Source: Paraspadella gotoi (Eukaryota; Chaetognatha). From it: a stretch of 64,000 nucleotides of DNA. The stretch spans positions 11,390,883 to 11,454,882 of the forward strand of contig CM119269.1 of NCBI GenBank assembly GCA_051294375.1, in the 5' to 3' direction. The position numbers and the translations under genes were made by a program. Under the pieces are notes generated by a model. It was not told the origin of the DNA, made no database searches, and worked only from the letters and a program-made list of their open reading frames with translations. Below, piece after piece: positions 1 through 11,231 of the stretch. The stretch's first letter is position 1; every line of letters starts with the position of its first letter.

Positions 1-570
1 AGCCGGTACTCGTTTACTTGTTTACTCGTCGCCTGTGACGGTGGTGAAAAAAAAGTGAATAAATTTTTTTTTTTGTAAAAAAAATAAAGAATAATCGAAA
101 ATAAGAGAGTAGAGAGAGAGAGAGAGAGAGGAGACGAGAGAGAAAGAGAGAGAGAGAGAAAGTTTTTCCGCCAACGATACGCAATATTAGGTCACTCTCG
201 TTTATATCGGCGTGATCTCGGTCAAGTTGATTTTTTTTATACACGTAACGTTTCCGTTGCCATCAAAACGCGTTATTAGGTCATGTTCTCGACATTGTTT
301 ACTCGTTGCCCTGCAACGGCCACGAAATCCAGGTCTCAGTAAGATATTCTTTCATATTTTCTCAAAAAAATCCACGAAAATCTCAGATGTAAATTTAAGA
401 TTTTGTATTGAGAAGAAGCGCGGAATAAATGGCGATAATAAAAGTTTTTAGAAAGAAAAAAATAATCAGAATTTTTTAAAAAAACGAACAATCATGCATG
501 AGATCCTACAGAGAGAGACAGACGCACACAGAGAGAGACTGAGAGAAAACACTGAACTCGTTTTTTAACG
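1..570 (-). repeat. Composite microsatellite-bearing dispersed repeat (family A), tandem units
   Basis: Two partial units lie head to tail. Read on the minus strand they hold a (CT)n tract, then a conserved block that elsewhere reads CATTTATTCCGCGCTTTT, ACAAAATCCCAAATTTACAT and GAGATTTTCGTGGATT. Other copies of these blocks are near 2150, 2830, 13230, 13980, 14200-14600, 51830, 60620, 62370 and 63900. No credible protein is present; the ORFs are low-complexity Leu/Ser/Arg translations of the CT/GA tracts. Probably nonautonomous mobile DNA. Confidence 0.7.
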
Positions 571-609
571 ATTCAGAAAAGGCAGCGCCTGAAAAAATAA
601 TATATAATT

Positions 610-1175
610 TAAAAAATAAATAAAAGAAAGGCAAAAAATGTTACAATGGTTTACAATTGGAAAAATTTTCCAATTTTTCCAATCGCATCTTGTAAAAGAT
701 TTTATTTTTTATTGTATTAAAATTAAGATATAGCTTCTCATTTAAAGTTCTTTTTGAGTTCCCATTTTTATTATAGATTTAAAAAAAATTTTTTGAATTT
801 CATCTTCAATATTATTATACTGCAATATGTAGATTAGATTAAAGCATTTCTATATACTAATTTGGATATTATAATGAGTACTATAATCTCATTTGCATAT
901 TGCAGTAAATCATAATGAAGTGGAAATTCAAACAAAAAATACTTAAACAAATGTAATAAGAAAATATCAAAGCTATTTCAAGTTGAGAACCATATCTAAA
1001 TTTTTAACTTATTATGATCGCACACTTTTGTAAAACTTTATCATAATTCATAATAATTATTTTAAAAAAAAAACGGTAAGTCACAGCCAAACCTATAAAA
1101 GCGTAGTAGTTTTTATATAAAAACAGCGTGACGGACGACGACAACGACGACGACGACGACGACGTTCACAAGAAG
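610..1175 (+). repeat. Dispersed repeat family B ending in (GAC)n
   Basis: An AT-rich block ends in GCGTAGTAGTTTTTATATAA, AACAGCGTGACG and a run of GAC/ACG triplets. Copies occur at 11960-12540 (inverted), 51905-52175 (same orientation) and 59760-60380 (inverted), with colinear similarity over about 500 bp at the longer sites. The 52-kb and 59.8-kb copies continue past the (GAC)n into a GC-rich terminal hairpin with a GGCTTCGCC-type apex. No ORF. Probably one end of a nonautonomous transposon, class unresolved. Confidence 0.7.
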
Positions 1176-1317
1176 CAAACCTAAAACATTTATAGAGCCT
1201 TGACTCTATCTTTCTCTCTATCTGTCTCTCTCTCTCTCTCTCTTTCTATCTTTCTATCTCTTTTTTTTGTACAAAAATAATTTTTTAGTCGATGCTACCG
1301 CCTTCGCTTTCGGTGGA

Positions 1318-1450
1318 GCTGCCGGGTGCTGCAGGCGGTGCCGCAGGTGCTGCCGGGTGCTGCAGGCGGTGCCGCAGGTGCTGCCGGGTGCTGCAGGCGG
1401 TGCCGCAGGTGCTGCCGGGTGCTGCAGGCGGTGCCGCAGGTGCTGCCGGA
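1318..1450. repeat. 31-bp minisatellite, four copies plus a partial
   Basis: A GC-rich unit beginning GCTGCCGGGTGCTGCAGGCG repeats exactly every 31 bp (starts 1318, 1349, 1380, 1411, partial at 1442). Because 31 is not a multiple of three, the frame changes at each copy, so the Pro/Ala-rich minus-strand and Cys/Arg-rich plus-strand translations are by-products rather than a true repeat protein. Confidence 0.85.
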
Positions 1451-1910
1451 GCCGTTGAGGTTTTTCTTCTCACGGCAAAGTCCATCTTCTTGAGTTGCGT
1501 GATTTCGGTGGTAAGGCTTTCTTCTTCGGAGTCGTGGTTTGTCGAATCCACTCCTGTCACCACATTTAAGTAAGTGGACAGAGATTTCAACATGAAACCA
1601 AGGTGGAATTTATTGACAAATATTTTACAAGCAAAGAACGGTGTGAGAGTTTACAGACAGATTGAATCGATACAGAAATCGTCAGTATTTATACAGAGCC
1701 CTCGAATCATCGACATGGGTTCTCCTCCCGGCGGCATGAAGCCCCTCTTCTCATTGGTCGATTCCGGAGGTGATTCATCCAATCAGTGAGTTCTTGGTTG
1801 ATTTCATCCGAGTCTCTGATCCGGTTTGATTCCGATAAGAATCCGATTCGATTCCTTTGTTTAAATTCCACCTTTGATGTTTACATCACCGTCACTGCGC
1901 GACGAGTAAA
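1450..1910. other. Unassigned lower-repeat segment after the minisatellite
   Basis: Moderately GC-balanced sequence without microsatellites. A plus ORF (1574-1789, 71 codons) and a minus ORF running into the minisatellite are open, but neither shows a recognisable domain or clear splice sites. It could hold a small exon; I cannot support one. Confidence 0.3.
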
Positions 1911-2051
1911 CGATTAAACCGAGTTCCGGCTCTCTCTCTCTCTCTCTCTCTTTCTTTTTTTTTTTTTTTACAAAAAAAAAATTTTTTAGTCACTTTTTTT
2001 TCACCAGGGCGAGTAAACGAGTAAACGAGTTCCGGCTCTGTTCAGCTTCTT

Positions 2052-2082
<31 letters not shown>

Positions 2083-2239
2083 GTCTCTCTCTCTATGTAC
2101 GATCGTTCGTTTTTTGAAAAATTCTTATTATTTTTTTCCTTCTAAAAACTTTTATTATCGCCATTTATTTTTTTTTCTCATACAAAATCCCAAATTTACA
2201 TCCGAGATTTTCGTGGATTCATTTTAGAAAAAAGGAAAA

Positions 2240-2640
2240 ATAACTTATAATGCAGGCAATGTCACATGTACATCAGCTGCTATATGTCCGGCAATTCGCG
2301 GATTAATTTAATTGCATATATAATTTTAAAAAAAAATTTGTTTTTTGTTATTACTGTAACTTTGGACCGGTCGGCCCACTATTGGCAAATTATATCTAAA
2401 ATAGGAGTTGAGAAGAGAGATATAGTCAAATTAAACATTATTTTTTTTTATTCTAATAATTTTTACAATTTTAAATTTGTTAATTTTTTTTAGTGTATAT
2501 ATTTAATCATTTTTTTCCTTTTTTAAAATAATAATTATTTGAGTTGGGATAAATATTTATAAATTAGTTAAATATGCAAATATGAAATTTGACCTCGGTC
2601 TGGTTTCTTCTTAAAAAAAAAAGAACAATCTAAAATTTCA
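2240..2640 (+). repeat. Dispersed repeat family C, copy 1
   Basis: A roughly 400-bp block containing TTGGACCGGTCGGCCCACTA and TTGACCTCGGTCTGGTTTCT. A colinear second copy lies at 63440-63850 in the same orientation, near the other end of the window. Both are followed by a CT microsatellite and a family A block, so C and A appear to travel together. No coding potential seen. Confidence 0.75.
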
Positions 2641-2759
2641 TTCAAGATTACAACTTTTTAAAGATGAGGACATAAAATTTTCTTTGATAAGTAAAAAAAA
2701 TATTAGAAAGGAAAAGAGTTCGTCCCTACTCAGATACGTCGAATAACGAGTTCAGCTCT

Positions 2760-2792
2760 GCAGCGGCGGTCCAGCTTCTCTCTATCTTTCTG

Positions 2793-2825
<33 letters not shown>

Positions 2826-2962
2826 CTTTCTATTTGTTCCGCCATTTATTCTGCGCTTTTTTCTCAATACAAAATCCCAAATTTACATCCGAGATTTTCG
2901 TGGATTTTTTTTCTAAAAATTCTGATTATTCTTTATATAAACGAGAGTGAAAACTGACCAGC

Positions 2963-3009
<47 letters not shown>

Positions 3010-3330
3010 ATTCATACACGCATTTGTTTGTTTTATTTACGATGAATGATTCATCGCGTCAATGAATGACTATCATCGCATCAATGAATGATTATCATCA
3101 TATCAATGAATGATTATCATCACATCAATGAATGATTATAATCGCATCAATCATTTGATTATCATCACATCAGTTATTTTGTTATCATCGCATCAATTAT
3201 TGGTTATCATTGCATCAATATTTGGTTATCATCGCATCAATATTTGGTTACCATCGAAAGCAGGCTCGATCCTTATGCTTTTAAGATTTTTTTTGACAAC
3301 TCATTTTCTTTTGCATGGAACTCTTGTATT
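2760..3330 (+). repeat. Family A unit with (CT)n and a tandem 'ATCATCGCATCAATGA' minisatellite
   Basis: The order is (CT)n, the family A core block (about 2828-2925), a second (CT)n at about 2960-3006, then about ten degenerate 20-25 bp units of the type ATTATCATCGCATCAATGAA (3035-3255). The same order is seen at 14400-15000 and, inverted, at 62140-62480 and 51720-51910, so the microsatellite, core block and minisatellite form one conserved mobile module. Confidence 0.75.
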
Positions 3331-3579
3331 TTTTGTTGTACATAAATAAAATACAGCTCATAATAATCACAAGAGGCCAAAGTTTTTATATCAAAATTTT
3401 ACATTTCGATTCTTACATTAAAATACCAAAAAATTGCTGGAAAGTAACCGCGACAATTTTTTTTCATCATGGTAGAAAAAAGCTTGAACATGACCTGTCA
3501 GTGGGGAATAAGTTGACAAGGAATTTAGTAATTGTAGAAAACAATTGACCAATCTATAGTAAAAGACATCAAGGTCAAT

Positions 3580-3975
3580 GAAAGGAGAGAAAAATGATGC
3601 TTAGAGAATGCAGCGGACGGAGTGAACAGAAAAAACGGAAGTAGTGACGAGAAGAACTGCGTCGACGGAAGTAGGAGGAAAAAGGAAAGGAAACGTATTT
3701 GAAAAGGAAAGGGAGGAAAGTTGAAGAAATGGAAGAGAAAAAATATAAAAAGAAAGGATGGGAAAGAAAGGTAATAAGGGTAAAAGGAGAAGAATAAAAG
3801 AGGTCGAAGGAAGAGGAAAAAGAAAAGGAAGGAAAGGTATAAAGGGAAAGATAGGCAGAACGAGTAAAGAGGGAGTAAAGAAACCAACATCAAATACAAG
3901 GCAGGGAAAGAGGAAAGGAAAAGGGGAAGAGAGGAAAATTTCTCTCTCTTCTCGCAAACGAAAAAAAAGGCTTCG
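3580..3975. repeat. Purine-rich (GGAAA/GAAGA) low-complexity tract
   Basis: Almost pure A/G on the plus strand for nearly 400 bp. Open frames on both strands here translate as Phe/Leu/Pro-rich or Lys/Arg/Gly-rich low complexity and are not supported as genes. Confidence 0.7.
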
Positions 3976-3999
3976 GCTAAAAAACTTGTTGCGAATCGT

Positions 4000-4688
4000 T
4001 GGAGAGAATTTAATGTTTTGCCAAGCAAAGTGGAAACATTATTGGCGGCATCGAGTCATTCTTTCGAGAATCACCTTTTAATTTTATATCGTGTAAATGA
4101 ATATGTATTAATCCTGGATATGTTTCGTTCGATAGCGTATTTTTTACAAAGCTTGATAATTCCATATATAGAGCATATGATTCATATATATTCCAAATAT
4201 TCCATGTTCTATATATATTGAGAACAGATGGTCTGAATTAAATTTCTATTGCATTTCATTCTCGTAAAGTTTCTTAATTTCTGAATTTTAAAACATATGA
4301 TGATAACAGGTGTTTTTAAAACATTCTGAGAGTCTGTAGTAAATTTTTTTTGTGAAAATAAAACTTTCGAATTTTCTTTTATTTATTTTTTTTCAACAAA
4401 ATAAAATCCATTTAAGTTTGATAAGATTATTAATTTTCCGCATATATCAACTTCATATTAAGAATTTCATTTCTCGAGAATACCGTTTCGAAAGTCTTGA
4501 AAAGATAAGGACTAAAAAGGCGGGTCTTCCAACTGACTGCGCAAACGACGAAAAACTTCTCCCTCTCGTCTCGATTCGTCATTGAGTCTAAAAATAAGAA
4601 AAATTCGCGAATCACAAAAATAGCCGAAAATCCTTGAAGAAGAAATTGGAAAGATGACTTTTAAGGTTTTTCTTACATTTTTCCCATC

Positions 4689-4784
<96 letters not shown>

Positions 4785-5098
4785 GGGGGAGGGGGTAGCT
4801 GTTGGGAAGATGTTTAAAATTTTCGTTTTTGTTTTTCTTTCAAGGATTCCTAAGCAAAGAGCCTACAAATGTCCATGGGTAAGAATCCGTATTTAAAGAG
4901 TAATATCTCGGCTCATAAATTATGACTGAAAAGTGAAAGCCAATTGCTCGTTTCTCATTAAACAATCTCACGACGAGAAGAACATTTTCAAAATGATGTA
5001 AAAGACTTGGCAACCCCCAAAAAAACCAAAACATTTTCCATGAAAAAAAAAGACCAAAATAGAGTATCTTTTGAAAGAATCTCTTAAAATTCAAAGAT
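4000..5098. other. AT-rich spacer with a long (CT)n microsatellite
   Basis: Apart from an uninterrupted (CT)n of about 95 bp near 4688-4783, I see no repeat shared with the rest of the window and no convincing exon. The right edge at 5099-5102 is the left copy of a CCTT target-site duplication. Confidence 0.5.
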
Positions 5099-5269
5099 CC
5101 TTCACGGTAGGGCAGAGAGGATGTGAAAGAAACAAAAAAAGTGCCATCTCTGAAACCTATAAAATCTTAAAGTATACCCATGAGACACTTAATGTGGTAG
5201 GTCAGTAAAATTCGATAAAGGCAGGTTTTTTTTTAAATACTCATTAAAGTTTTTAAATTTTTTTTTAGA

Positions 5270-5760
5270 ACCTAAAGTTTGAAGAGAGATTTAACAACGA
5301 TTTTTATTTCATAGTGAAACGGACATGTTTCGACTCACATACGAGTCTTCTTCAGCGCCAATTCAATTTGTGAATTTGAAGAGAATTTTGTGCATAAAGA
5401 AAGAGAGAGAGAGAAGAGAGAGACAGAGCAAATTTCTTTCAACACAGAGTTTGAGAGAAAGGATAGTGTTCAGTTTTTATTAGGGACAGGTGAAGGTGAG
5501 GACAGATAGTTATGTGAAAAGAAATTTGAGAGAGGAGAGAGAGAGAGGAGAGAGACAGTGCCTTAAAATATATTACATTATGAAATGTACAACAATGTTA
5601 AAATTTGGTAAACTTTAATAATGAATAATATCAACAATTAGCTACAGTAATAAATTAGTGAAATGAAATAGAAGTTCAGAAATGTGAAATATTTATTGTT
5701 AGTGAGGGATAGCTAAGTAATTAGGAAAGGGAAATTTCAAGTAATAAAAAGAGCTCAAAA
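5270..5760 (-). repeat. PLE1 pLTR, 3' side
   Basis: Sequence between the TIR terminus and the decayed coding region. Read on the minus strand it contains a CT-rich tract, the phrase CTCTGTGTTG, and the hammerhead motif. A degenerate inverted counterpart lies at about 8840-9020, so PLE1, like PLE2, is bounded by inverted pLTRs. Indels and base changes are far more numerous than in PLE2. Confidence 0.65.
5318..5358 (-). ncRNA. Hammerhead ribozyme motif, PLE1 3' side (core variant)
   Basis: On the minus strand the core reads CTGAAGA (CUGAUGA with one change), then stem II GACTC/GAGTC with a GTATGT loop, then GAAAC-ATGTC. Cleavage would follow the C opposite position 5322. Stem I can form four pairs including two G-U. 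The very short stem III (A-U, C-G closing AU) is the minimal type I form described for Penelope-like elements, which may need dimers for activity. The T-to-A core change probably weakens or abolishes cleavage. Confidence 0.7.
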
Positions 5761-5797
5761 ATGAGCTGGCCCCCCTTGGTTATGAACAAATGAAAGG

Positions 5798-8729
5798 CTA
5801 GATTGATAAGGTCGGGTCATTGGTGTGTATTGGCTGAGAGGACAGGTTGGTGGAGCCTACTAGTGCAGAGCTGGAACTTCCTTGCGGGAAGAAACCAAGA
5901 GCTACTCGCGATGTCTCTCTGGCCTGGTACGCCTGCCGACTGCCCTCTTCTTGCCTGCTGGCCGAGTGGGCGGCTGTCCATTCTTGCCACTTTCGCGACG
6001 AGAGTGGTGGCCTCCCCCCTTCCTCCTGCAGCCGTCGCTTTGGGCGGCGCTCAGTCCACAGAGGAAGGGAATGAGTTGCTGCAGTTGAAGGAGATATCGT
6101 CTGCCCATTCCTGCGCAAGGGTCTCCGCCTATCTCGTTGAGTGGAGATGGGGAATCATTGTGCGACGTGGTGGAGACGGGGCCTCCACCACGCTTTTGAT
6201 AAGCGAATCATAGCTTGGAGGGAGATCGAATCGTCCTCCATCACGGTTCAAAGAGGGCTCGAGGGCTTTGTGTAGAATGCCTCTCTAATACCTCTTGAAA
6301 ACCAGCTTGGGTCATGGACAGCACGAGACAGTCTGATTCTCTGAATAGATGGCCAGTAAGGCGGGCCAAAATTGAATACTTTTTATAACTTTTAATTCTC
6401 TCAAAAAAATTCCTTTTTTCCTTCTATTACTAAATCGATTTTCAATGCAACTTTTTGAATTAGTTCATTGGTTGTTGCACTGAAGCTTTTAAATATTTAT
6501 TAATATATAACAAATGACAACAATTTTTTTTTAAAAAAATAGTTTTTAAGAACGATTCCTATAGAGCTTGAAAAGTTAAATGAAGAGTCTACTTAGTACT
6601 ACAATTTTTAAAAATTTTGACAAGAAATTGGTTAAAAACAGAAAAAACGTTAAAAAATCATCATCATCATCATCATTGGCTGAATTTTATATTTTTTAAA
6701 ATTTTATCAATAAAACAAAAAAATTTTTAAAATTTGTATTAATAAACTTTATCTAACTTTTAAAGCTCTATCAGAATCCATTTAAAAAAATTGAAAAATT
6801 CCAAAAATATTTTAACCTTTATATAGTAATAAAATAATCTTTAAATGCTTCCGTGCGCTATTTAATAAGATAATTTTTCTAAAATTTTTATTTTCATATT
6901 CTCTACAGTCACTTTATCATTATTTATTTGAGAGAACTTCTAGTTTTCAACCTGTTCCAGCCTAATGCGCTATTAGCCGTGTGTTCGGCTATACAGATAG
7001 GTAGTGGCTCTAGCGTCACGATAGGGTCTCGTATGCTGCTGGAATCGGTCTGTTAGAGATCTTCCTGTCTCGCCCACGTATGCTGCTGTGCAGGCTTGGT
7101 TGCCCGCCCCTGCACACGCGCTCAATAGACGCTCCTGATGTTTTCGGTCTGGGGATTTATCTTTCGTTCACCAATAGCTCACGCAGAGAGCCGCGGGCCG
7201 TCACTGAGGTGGAATCCCCTTGCTTTGCTAGCACCCGCACCAATGACTCAGTGATCCCCTGGTGGTAGGGAGGGACAAGTGACCCACGTTCTTTGGCGCT
7301 TCTGCTTATCTTCCAATTGCCCTGTGGTGGGCGCGTAGGCACTTCAGCAGCAAGCTCCCTTTCTGCCTCCTGGGACGGGAGTAGAAACTGCATCAGCGGC
7401 TACTTGGGCAGCCCCTAGGTGGCCACTGCCCTCAACCAGACACGGCCGTACCTAGCCCTCTCGTAGGCCCACAATGGGTAACCATTGATCGCCAAGGCCT
7501 TTTGACGTGTCAAGCTCAGCGCGCTGAAGCTCGCGGGGTCGACGGAATCAATGCAGCTCTTCTGTAAGGGACCTGACCGTGGCTAGTTAATAAGCACATC
7601 GAGCATTGGAATCGACCCATTCACCTCCTTCCACACGTCCACTTAATGCTCACCATGGATGCTGTTCAAATGGTTTAGTAAGTCCTCAATGAGGTCTTTG
7701 CGCACGGCCAGAATGGTATCGTCTCTTTCCAATACCAGAAAGATTGACTCTGCCCCATGCAACGATCGAAAAGAGGCCAAAACTCTCCACCCTCATAGTC
7801 CTCCATATAAAATCTGCCAGAGGACTTGATGTCGACTTGCCCCCTCCCTAAGCCACCAGGCTTGGCATAGTATTGTCCATCGAAACCTGAAGTACGCCAG
7901 TTCCAGGTCGAGCCGCAACAGTGCCATGATGTCATTCAATGGATTGGCGTACGCTGTGCAATGTCCGGTCTTCCCTCAGGCGGCGCTCTGCTGATTTTAA
8001 CGCCAATTCCTGGGGAATGTTTGTAAACATGCTTGTTAGATCACACGAGACCAAGCAATGACTATCGGGCACTTTTATGTGTTGCAACTTTTCCCTCAGA
8101 TCAACAGAGTTCCGGAGGTGGTGTTATTACAACGAGTGGAGTGAGGATGCGCCCCAACTCCTTCGTCATTCCATTAAAAATGGAATTGCGAGCCGATACG
8201 ATTGGGCGTAACAGTAGACGCGGCTTATGTACCTTCGGTTGACCGAAGAACAAAGGAGCGTAAGCACGTTGAGTCAGAGACCGGCTCTGACTCTCGCTCG
8301 AAACTTCACTGCTAACGGGGGACAGTATTCACATATTCTTTTTGTCACCGTCTGAATCCGAGCTCTGTAAGCTAGAGTCGGATCCTTGGATAGGAGATGG
8401 TAAGTCTTCCTATCTGCCATCATTTTGCAAACTTTTTCTTTGTAGTCATGGGCGTCCATGACTACCGCAGCTCTTCCCTTGTCCGCGGGGTGAACCATGA
8501 TTGCCTTGTTACGCTTGAGTGAAGCAATGGCCTTGCATTCACTCTTTCCGATATTAGGTTGCGGCGGGGCCCTCTTGGCATTGAGGATCCGTGCCGCCGC
8601 CGCCCGAAGGGTTGCCGCCGCTTCGGGCCGTTGATCGAGAAGCTTCGCTCCTGTCTCAACACCGACAATGAGGTCAATAGCGGGTGGGTTAATAGGGGTT
8701 GGAACAAAAGATAGGCCCTTACGTAACAC
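5798..8729 (-). pseudogene. Penelope-like retroelement 1 (PLE1), decayed RT + GIY-YIG polyprotein
   Basis: This is the minus-strand coding remnant of a Penelope-like element, a retroelement with a telomerase-related reverse transcriptase and a C-terminal GIY-YIG endonuclease. The N-terminal region (8729-8274) contains ADKGRAAVVMDAHDYKEKV, identical to PLE2. RT motif fragments include YAKPGGLG and FYMEDYE at 7900-7790. Endonuclease fragments lie at 7270-6965 and 6365-6200. The reading frame is broken by many frameshifts and by an AT-rich insertion at about 6360-6963. Nucleotide similarity to PLE2 is clear throughout. Nonfunctional as it stands; it could still be a source of the ribozymes at its ends. 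Confidence 0.85.
6360..6963. repeat. AT-rich insertion inside PLE1
   Basis: It interrupts the endonuclease region: alignment with PLE2 stops near 6358 and resumes near 6964. It contains an ATC run (about 6658-6676) and CTCTATCAGAATCCAT. The same phrase and order recur at about 30790-30900, so this is part of a dispersed AT-rich repeat also present at 30490-31020. No TIR or target duplication is clear. Confidence 0.55.
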
Positions 8730-8946
8730 GGAATCTTCGTCATTGCTTAGTGTATAGGAGGAGGTTTTTGTGCCGTCCGGATTTCATCTTCTGTCAAGCG
8801 GAACAATTCGTTTCTTTGGCGGGTTTGTCTATCCTTGACGAGTTTATTCTTCTCTCAACTCTGTGTTGGAAACTTTGCCCTCTCTCGCTCTCTGCTCACT
8901 CATTTCCTTTGCACAAATCTTTTTTGAAAGTTCATAATTATCTCTG

Positions 8947-8992
8947 AACGCCGATGAAGGCTTGTAGAAACTAAGCCGAACATGTCCGTCTC
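8947..8992 (+). ncRNA. Hammerhead ribozyme motif, PLE1 5' side (degenerate)
   Basis: The core reads CCGATGA (one change from CUGAUGA). A hairpin GGCTT/AAGCC follows, then GAAC-ATGTC, one A short of the usual GAAAC. Stem I GCG-type pairs remain. It is antisense to the PLE1 coding strand, as in PLE2. Two core defects make self-cleavage unlikely. Confidence 0.6.
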
Positions 8993-9645
8993 ATATTAAT
9001 AAAATCGTTGTTTGATCAATCTAAAAACGTTTTCTATCATCCAAACACAACGAAACGAAAGGAAATAACGATGTCTTAAGTGCTCAACTAATATTTATCT
9101 GTTAATTTTATTGAGATTAAGTTTTAATTAAATATCACATATTTTTCTTAAAAAAATAAATTAATTATCTGTATTATTTATTTTTATAATAAATTTATAT
9201 CAATTTTTTTAAAAAAATTGTTTTTAGGGCTTATAAAGTAGAAATGCATTTTGAGAACCTATTTGTACTTTTATTTTAAGAAATAATCCATTTGAAAGAA
9301 CTGATTGATTATTAATTTTTTTTTTTTAAATTATGATTTTTACTTATAATTCAATAACAAAAAATCCTAAAAAGTTGGGAGAGGTCTCAAATTAAAGCTT
9401 AATGCTCTGTGATAATTAGATGAAACTGCATTAGACATTAAAATTGTAAGCATTTTCACTAAACTATTTAAAAATTTTTATAAAAAAAATTTAAAAAACT
9501 TTAATGAGCATTTAAAAAAAAACCTGCCTTTATCGAATTTTACTGACCTACTACATTAAGTGTCTCATGGGTATACTTAAAGATTTTATAGGTTTCAGAG
9601 ATGGCACTTTTTTTGTTTCTTTCAAATCCTCTCTGCCCTACCGTG

Positions 9646-10010
9646 CCTTCGCAAATTTAGCGGCTGCTTTCTCGTAAACCGTAGCAGGAAGGACAAGGAA
9701 AATGTTAAGCTTCTTTACGAACGCATTATTTGCTGGGCCATTACGAAGCAATGAAACTAAAAGGCGCGAAAAAGCCGCAGCAAACGCAGCTGCATCCGGA
9801 AAAGGAAAAGCGTCGACCGGAACGCTATCAAAGATGACGGCGGCGGCGGCAGCGGCGGCGACGTTGGAGGCGTCCTTGTCTTGTTCTTCCCCGGCGAGGG
9901 TTTTTTGGCCCCTGTTCGACACAATGTCGCGTGTCGGGGCGATAAAAGATAACTCGGGTCGCCGTTCGAAATTGATGGCGACGACGACGAGGGAAGAATA
10001 TTTCGTGGCT
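9646..10010 (-). CDS. Possible host ORF/exon truncated by the TIR element
   Basis: A GC-rich minus-strand reading frame, unlike its AT-rich surroundings, contains a polyalanine run and ends in a stop provided by the inserted TIR (TAG inside CACGGTAGGG). Removing the element and one CCTT copy would let the frame run into the old flank and stop at TGA near 5091, three codons beyond the insertion. That suggests the transposon landed at the extreme 3' end of a coding exon. Upstream the frame runs into a minisatellite without a clear start or acceptor, so exon limits are unknown. I recognise no domain. The overlapping plus-strand ORF (9702-10025) is less likely. Confidence 0.35.
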
Positions 10011-10020
10011 CGAGGCGTGG

Positions 10021-10560
10021 CGTAGAATAAAGAGTGGCTTGGCGTAGAATGGAGAATGGCGTGGGGTAGAATTGAGAGTGGCGTGGCGTAGAATGGAGAG
10101 TGGCGCGGTGTAGAATGGAGAGTGGCGTGGCGTAGAATGGAGAGTGGCGTGGGGTAGAATGGAGAGTGGCGTGGTGTAGAATGGAGAGTGGCGCGGTGTA
10201 GAATGAAGAGTGGGGTGACGGGAAATGGAGAGGTGAAGAATAGAGAATGACTTAGTCGAAGGTGGCAAGGTGGAGAACGTTGTGTAGCATGATGGAGAAT
10301 GGCGTGGTGGAGAGTGGTAAGGTGGAGAATGGAGAGTGGCATGGTCTACAATGGAGAGTGGCATGGTTTAGAACGGAGATTGGCACGTTCTAGAACGGAG
10401 GATGGCATGGTTTAGAATGGAGAGTGGCATGGTCTAGAATGGAGAGTGGCATGATTTAGAACGGAGATTGGCATGGTCTAGAATGGAGAGTGGCATGGTC
10501 TAGAATGAAGAGTGGCCCGGAGGAGAATTTAAATTGGAGTGACGTGGTTTAGAATTCAAA
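10021..10560. repeat. ~22-bp minisatellite (GTGGCGTGGCGTAGAATGGA type)
   Basis: More than 20 degenerate units of about 20-22 bp carry AGAATGGAGAGTGGC with variable GCGTGG/CATGGT segments. Two sub-types are visible: 'GGCGTGG' units before about 10330 and 'CATGGTCTAGAA' units after. The long His/Ser/Pro-rich minus-strand frames across it are translation artefacts. Confidence 0.85.
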
Positions 10561-10799
10561 GTGGCGCGGTAATGAACGATGTAGAAAGCGAGCAGGTTTC
10601 TTAATTGGGAAACATGAGAAAAACTTACATTTTGAACAGAAAAAAGTATTACATCTTTGAAACAGAAAAAAAAACAGTCTAAAACTTTGGATGAAAAGAG
10701 GCGAAAGGCCCAAGGGTGAGTCTCTGAGGAAATGGGGCGAGAAGAGAAGAAAAGTCAATGGAACCGAGAAGGACTGGAATGAAAACCGCGACAGATTTA

Positions 10800-10924
10800 A
10801 CACTTAACGCTTATACGATATCTGAGTTCTATTTTTGAAAACCTCTTTTAAATTTGATAAGTGAGAAATGTTAAAATATTTTGATTTTTTTAGGCGAAAC
10901 TTAGAGAGAGAGAGAGAGAGAGAC

Positions 10925-10955
<31 letters not shown>

Positions 10956-11177
10956 AAAAAACATAAAATCAGCATAATGCAAATGATTTCTGGAGCCCGG
11001 GCCATCTCTAGTCTCTAGTCACACAACTATCGCTCTCTTCTAGTCATTTTTTCATTCATTACGCGCGGTTTTAAATCTCGAAGAGTAAAAATGCAAATCA
11101 ACATTTTTTTTTATTGCTTTCATGACGTAATAAATTTTTTTTCGGTTCGTTAGACGAGCGAGTGAAAGTGGGAGACG

Positions 11178-11231
<54 letters not shown>

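Larger units (their letters stand above)
5103..9645. mobile_element. TIR transposon (CACGGTAGGG termini) hosting a Penelope insertion
   Basis: Inverted termini of about 170 bp (5103-5270 and 9475-9645) begin with CACGGTAGGGCAGAGAGGAT. The flanks repeat CCTT (5099-5102 and 9646-9649), a 4-bp target-site duplication. A terminus plus about 450 bp of subterminal sequence of the same family recurs at 46887-47750. No transposase remains; the interior is occupied by PLE1. A CAC start with a 4-bp duplication suggests the CMC/Chapaev-like group, which is inference. The right end lies inside the 3' end of a minus-strand ORF (9645-10010). Confidence 0.75.

Noticed and set aside
1285-1593. Collagen- or proline-rich repeat protein
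   Set aside because: The 31-bp period changes frame with each unit, so a conserved peptide repeat is not possible.
3035-3255. CRISPR-like array
   Set aside because: Units are contiguous degenerate minisatellite copies without unique spacers, in a eukaryotic context.
3525-4028. Long minus-strand ORF with hydrophobic segments
   Set aside because: Translation of a purine/pyrimidine-biased tract; Leu/Phe/Ser/Pro only, with overlapping frames equally open and no domain.
4654-4896. Ser/Leu repeat ORF
   Set aside because: Direct translation of a (CT)n microsatellite.
9638-10342. 234-codon minus-strand ORF as a single protein
   Set aside because: Its N-terminal half is the 22-bp minisatellite in one of its open frames; only the 9646-10010 part has coding-like composition.
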